From Amphritea sp. (GTDB lineage: Bacteria > Pseudomonadota > Gammaproteobacteria > Pseudomonadales > Balneatricaceae), in the NCBI GenBank assembly GCA_018067325.1, contig JAGPUU010000142.1, positions 1 to 6,626 of the forward strand: 6,626 bases of DNA, given 5' to 3'. Numbering within the stretch: the first letter of the stretch is position 1; every line of letters starts with the position of its first letter. A program made the position numbers and the translations under genes. The notes below the pieces were generated by a model, which saw only the letters and a list, made by a program, of their open reading frames with translations, was not told where the DNA came from and did no database searches. Of this stretch, positions 1 through 3,854 are shown one piece after another.

Positions 1-6
1 GCCTTT

Positions 7-684
7 ATGGTCCCTTTATACCTGAAACAAACATGGTTCTTTTTCCGCGCCAATCTAGTTCCGATTATGCGGATTCAACTGCCTTTCATCATCCTGATAA
101 CCCTCATCAGCATGAGTGCGATCCAGTCGGTTGATCCGGAAAATCCGCAGATGAACAACTCATTGATGATGTTCTATCTAACCAGCCTGATCTTTCTGCC
201 AATCTATGTCGGCGCAACCATCGCCTATCTTGAATCGGTGGTCAACGAACAGCCTATCAGCACCACTGAGGCCCTGAAAATTGGCCTCACCCGTTGGTGG
301 CCACTACTGATTACCAAAATGCTCGGTGCGTTTGGCATTGTAATCGGCCTATTTCTGTTTTTTATCCCCGGCATCTATGTATTGGTTCGCTTAGCCTTTT
401 CCGAATACCACAGTGTGATCGAAAAAGCAGGTCCAACAGAGGCACTGAAAAACAGCTGGGACGACACCTCTGAATTCTTCTGGCCCCTGGTCAACGGTTT
501 GGCGGTACTCTTTGTCATACTGTTGGGTGGTAATCTGCTACTTGAAGCGCTATTACAGGTCATGGGCATAGATTCGGTATTACTCCGCAGCCTGCTAGAT
601 ATCGTATTCGGCTTTTTGAACTGCCTGTACACCGTTTACGGCTTCCGGCTTTATTGTGTAATGCGGGAGAAACAAAGTAGCTAG
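7..684 (+). CDS. YciC/UPF0259-like integral inner-membrane protein; true start may lie upstream of the window
   Basis: This 225-residue protein is very hydrophobic, with about five to six membrane segments near residues 24-40, 52-75, 99-121, 157-181 and 191-213. It has no signal peptide of the secreted type. The early FFRAN motif, the central FFIPGIYVLVRLA stretch, the A-x3-S-W segment near 146-151 and the ending GFRLY resemble the YciC/UPF0259 family of inner-membrane proteins, whose function is not established. The resemblance is from memory and moderate. The first ATG is at base 7 with only six bases before it and an open frame to the edge, so no ribosome site can be judged and the start could be further left. 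The stop is TAG, formed at the first bases of a CTAG hairpin repeat. A terminator follows about 95 bp downstream, so this is the last gene of its transcript. It converges with the nuclease-like gene at 818-1219. Confidence 0.7.
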   Translation: MVPLYLKQTWFFFRANLVPIMRIQLPFIILITLISMSAIQSVDPENPQMNNSLMMFYLTSLIFLPIYVGATIAYLESVVNEQPISTTEALKIGLTRWWPLLITKMLGAFGIVIGLFLFFIPGIYVLVRLAFSEYHSVIEKAGPTEALKNSWDDTSEFFWPLVNGLAVLFVILLGGNLLLEALLQVMGIDSVLLRSLLDIVFGFLNCLYTVYGFRLYCVMREKQSS

Positions 685-766
685 ACCGCCGCTGCGCGGC
701 TAGCTAGACGGCGCTTCGCGCCTTGCGAGTGGCTAGAACGGAAAACTGCGTTTTCCTGCTAGAAAG
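676..766 (+). repeat. CTAGA mini-hairpin array, copy 1 (three hairpins)
   Basis: The array begins with AGTAGCTAGAC, whose TAG is the stop codon of the upstream membrane-protein gene. CTAG occurs at 681-684, 700-703, 704-707, 733-736 and 759-762. Three perfect short hairpins lie between them. At 688-700 GCCGC/GCGGC has loop TGC, at 710-722 GGCGC/GCGCC has loop TTC, and at 740-756 GGAAAAC/GTTTTCC has loop TGC. The array ends CTAGAAAGAGC and is followed directly by the gene's terminator, so it would form part of the 3' untranslated RNA. This is the only copy on the plus strand; the others in the window read on the minus strand. Confidence 0.85.
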
Positions 767-779
767 AGCAAAAGATAAG

Positions 780-809
780 AGCCGTAGAGTTATTACCTAC
801 GGCTTTTTT
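780..809 (+). terminator. Rho-independent terminator of the YciC-like gene
   Basis: The 8-bp stem AGCCGTAG/CTACGGCT (780-787 with 797-804) has a 9-base loop and runs into six T residues at 804-809 on the plus strand. On the minus strand the tract after the stem is only partly T-rich, so termination of the converging nuclease-like gene is possible but weaker. Confidence 0.85.
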
Positions 810-817
810 ATGACCAC

Positions 818-1219
818 TCAATCTATTATATGAAGAACTTTTAAGAACTGGGTCCGGCTATTCGCCTCAAAGCGAAGATGCTCATCGTGATTTAAAGCTC
901 GTTTTTTATCTGTGAATGCTGGAGCAATAACCCCCCATGTGGAGTTTCTAGCAAAATAAATCACATAATTTACATTACTATCTTCCCACTTATTATCGAC
1001 AATATGGTCTTCGCCTGAGGCTTCAACTGTTTTTATTTGGATTCTATAGTAATTAGGCCCATCAGAAATAAGGATGTCGGTTTGATGGCCATTATCCAGG
1101 ATAGGGGTGAACACCTGCCAGCCATCGTACATAAGCCAGCTAATCACCATACTTTCATAACTCATATTTTTAAGCGTTTGATGTGTGTGGGGCTTTGTTT
1201 GGGTTAATCTTCTTGGCAT
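818..1219 (-). CDS. Orphan PD-(D/E)XK nuclease-like protein
   Basis: This 133-residue soluble protein has the sequence pattern of the PD-(D/E)XK fold. A helix near residues 20-35 carries Glu22 (MSYESMV) and is followed by GW-x-VFTP. Then come Asp48 in the TDIL strand and the Q61-I-K63 motif in YRIQIKT. After these, VNYVIYFA and TWGVIAP at about 83-100 resemble the strands after the core in PDDEXK_5-type and group I intron endonuclease-like proteins. The acidic residue, Asp and QxK arrangement is seen directly; nuclease activity is inference. The start at 1219 is chosen because GGAG lies 8 bases before that ATG. An in-frame ATG at 1255 has no such site, and the 12 residues it adds would be read through the ribosome site. 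The gene is noticeably AT-richer than its neighbours and has no methyltransferase, intron or toxin partner in the window, which suggests a laterally gained or stand-alone gene. Confidence 0.72.
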   Translation of the reverse strand: MPRRLTQTKPHTHQTLKNMSYESMVISWLMYDGWQVFTPILDNGHQTDILISDGPNYYRIQIKTVEASGEDHIVDNKWEDSNVNYVIYFARNSTWGVIAPAFTDKKRALNHDEHLRFEANSRTQFLKVLHIID

Positions 1220-1227
1220 AACATGTT

Positions 1228-1231
1228 CTCC
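1228..1231 (-). promoter_or_regulatory. Ribosome-binding site that fixes the start of the PD-(D/E)XK gene
   Basis: GGAG on the minus strand lies 8 bases upstream of the ATG at 1219. It lies inside the longer in-frame reading from 1255, which lacks its own site, so the shorter start is favoured. Confidence 0.65.
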
Positions 1232-1452
1232 ATGATCAAACGACGAAAGCCACATAACAGCTAATCAATGAAATTTTTCGTCTCTAATTCCCAGAATCTG
1301 AAACAAGGCATATAAGTATTGTCTATATTCATCAAAAGGATAGCTGGAGCATAGAGCAGTGTTAAAAAATAATAGCGAACACAGAGGCCGCTTCCTTGCC
1401 TGAATTGCACTCAGGGTATAATTCCATGCCCCATAAAATCAAAGAGCTCTTG
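1232..1452. other. Gene-poor stretch upstream of the nuclease-like gene
   Basis: No convincing coding region is visible. The stretch is AT-rich towards the nuclease gene and must hold that gene's promoter, but I see no clear -35/-10 pair on the minus strand. On the plus strand a TATAAT at 1417-1422 has only a weak TTGCCT 15 bases upstream. The reading frame after it stops after 10 codons. It may be decayed sequence. Confidence 0.4.
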
Positions 1453-1493
1453 CGCTGACATCTAACGGTTACGAGTCATATCTAACTACTGCT
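1453..1493 (-). repeat. Degenerate CTAGA-hairpin array, copy 2
   Basis: On the minus strand this reads AGCAGTAGTTAGATATGACT, then a weakened stem around TGACTCGTAAC, then a second TTAGAT. It matches copy 5 (AGCAGTAGCTAGACGTGACT) with CTAG changed to TTAG and loss of perfect stem pairing. It abuts the GTTGGG hairpin at 1494. It looks like a decaying member of the family. Confidence 0.55.
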
Positions 1494-1522
1494 GTTGGGA
1501 TTCGTACCTCATCACAACCTAC
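1494..1522 (-). repeat. GTTGGG...CCCAAC-type intergenic hairpin, copy 1 (one mismatch)
   Basis: GTTGGGAT (1494-1501) faces ATCACAAC (1511-1518) across a 9-base loop, followed by CTAC. It is the imperfect partner of the perfect copy at 2250-2278; 28 of the first 30 bases agree. From memory, hairpins of the form GTAGGTTGGG...CCCAAC are widespread in proteobacterial spacers. Sequence similarity between the two copies continues, more weakly, through to the CTAG arrays at 1597 and 2351, so hairpin and array appear to travel as one unit of about 142 bp. Confidence 0.7.
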
Positions 1523-1596
1523 CACTAGCAGCAATTTTTAGCTTCACGGAAGCAGGCTTACGGCGCAGATTGTCACACACTGATCAAGAAGGTTTT

Positions 1597-1636
1597 TTTA
1601 GCCACGAGCAGGCGCGAAGCGCCGTTCTAGCTACTC
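1597..1636 (-). repeat. CTAGA mini-hairpin array, copy 3 (one hairpin), abutting the TlpA-like gene's stop
   Basis: On the minus strand it reads GAGTAGCTAGAACGG, then the perfect hairpin GGCGC-TTC-GCGCC (1611-1623), then TGCTCGTGGCTAAAAAAACC. The TAG in GAGTAG is the stop codon of the TlpA-like gene. CTAG sits at 1627-1630. The end CTAAAAAAACC corresponds to the CTAGAAAAAGC or CTAGAACAATCC ends of other copies. Confidence 0.85.
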
Positions 1637-2170
1637 GCGCAGCAGCTCGCGAATATCTCCTTCGACCGCTGCCGCCTGCGCAGACCCCGCATGCGTTTCA
1701 CCTATATAAATCGACCGCACCTGGCCCTGCTTATCGATTAGATAAAAGGTTGGCCAGTATTTATTGCCCATCATCTGCCAGTAGGTAAAGTTATTATCCA
1801 TCATCACCGGGTGATGCAGCTCAAATTCATCAATCTTGGCCTTTACATTAGCCCTGACGCGCTCATGAGAGAATTCCGGAGTATGTATACCGATCACTGT
1901 AAACGCTTCGTCAGCTAGCGCCTGCTCAAGCTCAAGCATCCATGGAAAAGAGCGATAACAGTTCCAGCAATCAAAGGTCCAGAAGTCCAGCATCACCACT
2001 TTCCCCCTTAGCTCCTTTAAAGATAACGGTGAACTATTCAACCAGCTACCGGCATCGGTCTGAGTGAATTCAGGAGCGGACAGCGGGGTTCCCAGCTTCC
2101 CGGCGTTTACACTAAAGCTCAGGCCAATACTCAGAAGCAACATCACAAAGGTTCGGGTAATCCAATTCAT
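1631..2170 (-). CDS. Exported TlpA/DipZ-type thioredoxin-fold protein with a CWNC active site
   Basis: This 179-residue protein has a signal peptide: positive start, hydrophobic residues 8-20, and likely cleavage after SVNA at residue 23. It should act in the periplasm. The mature part is one thioredoxin-like domain. KVVMLDFWTFDCWNC (57-71) contains the redox pair Cys68/Cys71. VIGIHTPEF (92-100) is typical of the TlpA/DipZ/redoxin group, KYWPTFYLID supplies the conserved cis-proline at 140, and YIGETHAG (155-162) matches the glycine-rich strand after it. The family reduces or exchanges disulfides in exported proteins; the substrate here is unknown and no cytochrome-maturation genes are adjacent. 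GAGGAG lies 6 bases before the ATG. The TAG stop at 1631-1633 is the first bases of a CTAG hairpin array. It appears to be a single-gene transcript between repeat elements. Confidence 0.85.
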   Translation of the reverse strand: MNWITRTFVMLLLSIGLSFSVNAGKLGTPLSAPEFTQTDAGSWLNSSPLSLKELRGKVVMLDFWTFDCWNCYRSFPWMLELEQALADEAFTVIGIHTPEFSHERVRANVKAKIDEFELHHPVMMDNNFTYWQMMGNKYWPTFYLIDKQGQVRSIYIGETHAGSAQAAAVEGDIRELLRE

Positions 2171-2249
2171 ATACGTCTCCTCTGTTTATTAAGACACTCG
2201 CCATCACCTCGGGTTCATATTGTCCCTATAAGCGCAGCTCCTAACCATT

Positions 2250-2278
2250 GTTGGGATTCGTGCCTCATCCCAACCTAC
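2250..2278 (-). repeat. GTTGGG...CCCAAC-type intergenic hairpin, copy 2 (perfect)
   Basis: GTTGGGAT (2250-2257) pairs perfectly with ATCCCAAC (2267-2274) across a 9-base loop and is followed by CTAC. It lies about 80 bp upstream of the TlpA-like gene start and is the outer end of a 144-bp unit that finishes in the CTAG array at 2351-2394. Confidence 0.75.
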
Positions 2279-2350
2279 CTCCCAAAGCAGTTTTTAAGTG
2301 TACCGAACCAAACTTACCACGCACGTTTTCTCACATTAGTTAAGAAGGAT

Positions 2351-2394
2351 TGTTCTAGCCACGAGCAAGGTGCGAAGCACCGTCAAGCTACTAA
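2351..2394 (-). repeat. CTAGA mini-hairpin array, copy 4 (one hairpin)
   Basis: On the minus strand it reads TAGTAGCTTGACGG with the perfect hairpin GGTGC-TTC-GCACC (2369-2381), then TTGCTCGTGGCTAGAACAATCC. Compared with copy 3, one base pair of the stem has changed on both sides (GGCGC/GCGCC against GGTGC/GCACC), so pairing is retained. It abuts the DnaA-box tail at 2396 with no gap. Confidence 0.8.
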
Positions 2395-2395
2395 T

Positions 2396-2500
2396 ATTTA
2401 TCCCCAGATTAGCCCGCACAAGCTTGTGCATAACAGTGGGACAACTCGCGTAAGCCTTATCAGTGCTAGGATTCGGGATAGCGAGCAATAAATGTGCAGC
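2396..2500. repeat. DnaA-box-containing repeat, copy A (upstream of the Fur-regulated gene)
   Basis: This 105-bp stretch aligns without gaps to 3082-3186 at about 80% identity; 38 of 39 bases match over 2425-2463. It contains TTATCCCCA (2398-2406), one mismatch from the DnaA box TTATNCACA. It also contains TGTGCATAA (2425-2433), an exact reverse-strand DnaA box at the edge of the perfect 14-bp palindrome at 2416-2429 (GCACAAG/CTTGTGC). No initiator gene, AT-rich unwinding region or iterated box cluster accompanies it, so it is not called an origin. Confidence 0.7.
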
Positions 2501-2560
2501 TAATATGCGGGATTGAAAACCCACCTCAGAGAACCACTTTCCTATGTGCTTATAAATGCT

Positions 2561-2626
2561 TTTTCTAACCACTAGCAGGTGCGAAGCGCCGCTCTAGCAA
2601 GTGACGAGTCACGTCTAGCTACTGCT
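2561..2626 (-). repeat. CTAGA mini-hairpin array, copy 5 (two hairpins)
   Basis: On the minus strand AGCAGTAGCTAGAC leads into GTGAC-TC-GTCAC (2601-2612), then TTGCTAGAGC and GGCGC-TTC-GCACC (2578-2590), and it ends GTGGTTAGAAAAAGC. In the second stem the single change is a C-A mismatch on this strand and a G-T wobble on the other. CTAG occurs at 2572-2575, 2594-2597 and 2615-2618. It is the array end of the 231-bp element that starts with the DnaA-box tail at 2396. Confidence 0.8.
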
Positions 2627-2639
2627 CTTCAGAAAGTAG

Positions 2640-2667
2640 TTGCATTCGCGTCTAAAACAATCATAAT
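2640..2667 (+). promoter_or_regulatory. Candidate promoter of the Fur-regulated gene
   Basis: A weak -35 TTGCAT (2640-2645) is separated by 16 bases from a -10 CATAAT (2662-2667). The -10 lies inside the Fur box, so iron-loaded Fur would directly block RNA polymerase. Confidence 0.5.
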
Positions 2668-2680
2668 GAGAATCATTATC
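2662..2680 (+). promoter_or_regulatory. Fur box
   Basis: CATAATGAGAATCATTATC matches the classical 19-bp Fur consensus GATAATGATAATCATTATC at 17 of 19 positions. It lies 24 bases before the ATG of the gene at 2705 and covers its likely -10 element, predicting derepression when iron is scarce. Confidence 0.88.
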
Positions 2681-2704
2681 ATTTAGAGTAGTGGAGATCA
2701 AACG

Positions 2705-3055
2705 ATGAATGCACTCAGAATTGATGCCTGGCTGGAACGCAAGGAGCCGGTTATTAAGTTGCACAGCGGTTTGTCTGACAGCCTGATAGCAGAGTGGCGC
2801 GGAAGCGCCGTATCAGAGTTACTTGAACAGGGAATTATTACTTGCGAAGAACTCTTTTCAGGCAGCGGGAGAACACAGCAACAAGCAGCCCATGAACTAC
2901 TGCTCAACGCCTGTGCAAACTCACTCTGTAGCCAAAAAGGTCCCCAGTGTTTCAACTGCATAACAGGACGTATGTTACGGGCACTGGCACAGAGTGATAG
3001 CAAAGCAGACCAACCTTCTATTGCCGATCTGGATCTATACCGCTCTGCAAGTTAA
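2705..3055 (+). CDS. Small cysteine-rich protein, predicted iron-starvation (Fur) regulated; function unknown
   Basis: I do not recognise this 116-residue protein. It has no signal peptide or membrane segment and should be cytoplasmic. It contains five cysteines. Cys47 stands alone, and Cys70, Cys75, Cys82 and Cys85 form a C-x4-C-x6-C-x2-C cluster, followed by a short basic helix (ITGRMLRAL). Four clustered cysteines could hold an iron-sulfur cluster or a metal ion; that is inference. GGAG sits 8 bases before the ATG, which supports this start. The Fur box immediately upstream links it to iron homeostasis. No siderophore, TonB or haem gene accompanies it, so it is a solitary iron-responsive unit. 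It is bracketed by two copies of a DnaA-box repeat (2396-2500 and 3082-3186). No clear terminator follows its TAA stop. An overlapping minus-strand frame was judged a shadow. Confidence 0.8.
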   Translation: MNALRIDAWLERKEPVIKLHSGLSDSLIAEWRGSAVSELLEQGIITCEELFSGSGRTQQQAAHELLLNACANSLCSQKGPQCFNCITGRMLRALAQSDSKADQPSIADLDLYRSAS

Positions 3056-3081
3056 TCTGAAGAGATCATACTGCAGCCTTT

Positions 3082-3186
3082 AGTTATCCCCATTTCTCGT
3101 CGCACAAGACTGTGCATAACACTGGGACAACTCGCGTAAGCCTTATCAGCACTGCGCTCCGGGATACCGAACAATAAATGCTCAGC
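3082..3186. repeat. DnaA-box-containing repeat, copy B (downstream of the Fur-regulated gene)
   Basis: This is the same-orientation partner of 2396-2500, 686 bp away. TTATCCCCA (3084-3092) and the perfect reverse DnaA box TGTGCATAA (3111-3119) are both conserved. The inner palindrome is imperfect here (GCACA-AGAC-TGTGC, 3102-3115). It starts 27 bases after the stop codon of the cysteine-rich protein gene and continues towards the CTAG array at 3222, making a 232-bp element almost the same length as copy A's. Confidence 0.7.
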
Positions 3187-3221
3187 GTGAGACAACAGCT
3201 CTCCAACGCTCATAAAAGCGC

Positions 3222-3313
3222 TTTTTCTAGCAAGGTGCGAAACACCGTTCTACCAAGTCGCGAAGCGACAATCTAGCGGCTAATTTTCAGCGAAGCGCCG
3301 TCTAGCGACTGCT
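3222..3313 (-). repeat. CTAGA mini-hairpin array, copy 6 (two full hairpins and one half hairpin), abutting the creA-like stop
   Basis: On the minus strand AGCAGTCGCTAGACGGCGCT opens the array and supplies the last codons and TAG stop of the creA-like gene. The first hairpin is broken (GGCGC-TTC-GC, then diverging). Then CTAGATT precedes GTCGC-TTC-GCGAC (3257-3269), TAGAAC precedes GGTGT-TTC-GCACC (3234-3246, one G-T wobble), and it ends TTGCTAGAAAAAGC. CTAG occurs at 3227-3230, 3273-3276 and 3302-3305. Confidence 0.85.
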
Positions 3314-3757
3314 GTTATATGCCTGCGTGCCCCATAAAGGCACAGTGGAGAGACTATGTTTATAACTACCATTGATCTCTTTGGTCGAGTAAGAAAGGTA
3401 CATCAGCGTCTGAGATTCAGCGTCAAAAATACGTCTGACTTTCATCGTTTTAAAGAGCACACTTTTAGACTTCCTGAACACAATCTCGCCATTTTTTGAG
3501 CGATCGATTGCGGCGATCATATCCGGAGAAATAATGCCGGTCTGGCGACAGGCGATTGAGGAATCACTGGGATCAGAAAAATCCAGATCCGCTTCGACAC
3601 TGGCCACATGACAGGTCACGCCCGATATTGTCGGGTCTACCAGCACATTCAGTTTAATATCTTTAGTCGTCAATAAACCTAGCGATACATCACCAACTTC
3701 ATCCCCACCGCAGCCAGCCAGCAGCAATACCAATCCACCGATCAGTAATTTTTTCAT
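3302..3757 (-). CDS. creA: CreA-family protein, here a predicted lipoprotein
   Basis: The 151-residue product matches the CreA family (about 157 residues in E. coli), whose molecular role is unknown. Shared features are GDVSLG near the start, DPTISGVTCHV with Cys49, FSDPSDSSIAC with Cys70 (the conserved cysteine pair), GEIVFRKSKSVLFKTMKV at 90-107, the YLSYS motif and STVPLW near the end. Unlike the secreted E. coli protein it carries a lipobox, LLAGC with Cys16, so it is probably lipid-anchored. The start at 3757 is preceded by GGAG at 5 bases; an in-frame ATG at 3796 would put an unlikely polar extension before the signal sequence. The final residues and TAG stop come from the CTAG repeat. 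The gene lies behind pnp's strong terminator on the same strand. I see no clear promoter of its own, nor the creB, creC or creD neighbours of enterobacteria. Confidence 0.87.
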   Translation of the reverse strand: MKKLLIGGLVLLLAGCGGDEVGDVSLGLLTTKDIKLNVLVDPTISGVTCHVASVEADLDFSDPSDSSIACRQTGIISPDMIAAIDRSKNGEIVFRKSKSVLFKTMKVRRIFDAESQTLMYLSYSTKEINGSYKHSLSTVPLWGTQAYNSSR

Positions 3758-3807
3758 AACCTCTCCCCACCTCTCTGTTTTTCCCGTTCTACACAATCTG
3801 CAGTCAC

Positions 3808-3836
3808 AAAAAAGCCCCGCATTAGCGGGGCTTTTT
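3808..3836 (-). terminator. Strong Rho-independent terminator after pnp
   Basis: AAAGCCCCGC and GCGGGGCTTT form a stem of about 10 bp around an ATTA loop (3821-3824). A-tracts on the left and T-tracts on the right let it work in both directions. On the minus strand it follows the pnp TAA by about 20 bases and ends in six T residues, separating pnp from the creA-like gene. Confidence 0.92.
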
Positions 3837-3854
3837 CAGTGAGCTAAAACAAGT

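Noticed and set aside
1495..1788. 97-codon plus-strand open frame
   Set aside because: It starts inside the GTTGGG hairpin and runs antisense through an array and the 3' end of the well-supported TlpA-like gene. No family resemblance.
2336..2572. 78-codon minus-strand open frame between the TlpA-like and Fur-regulated genes
   Set aside because: It lies almost wholly inside the repeat elements (array copy 4 and the DnaA-box tail), has no convincing ribosome site, and reads through structural repeats. It is most likely a chance frame.
2698..3003. 101-codon minus-strand open frame opposite the cysteine-rich protein gene
   Set aside because: The plus-strand gene has a Fur box, a promoter and a well-placed GGAG. 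The antisense frame has none and reads as a shadow.
2396..3186. Replication origin
   Set aside because: Only one exact and one near DnaA box per copy, no AT-rich unwinding repeats, no dnaA, gidA or rep gene nearby, and housekeeping rpsO-pnp alongside.
1453..3313. Integron attC sites or a cassette array
   Set aside because: Repeats after stop codons suggested cassettes, but the RYYYAAC/GTTRRRY core sites are missing, gene orientations are mixed, and no integrase is present.
2351..3313. CRISPR array
   Set aside because: The repeats are short, irregularly spaced, self-complementary and of varying sequence, with no constant spacer length.
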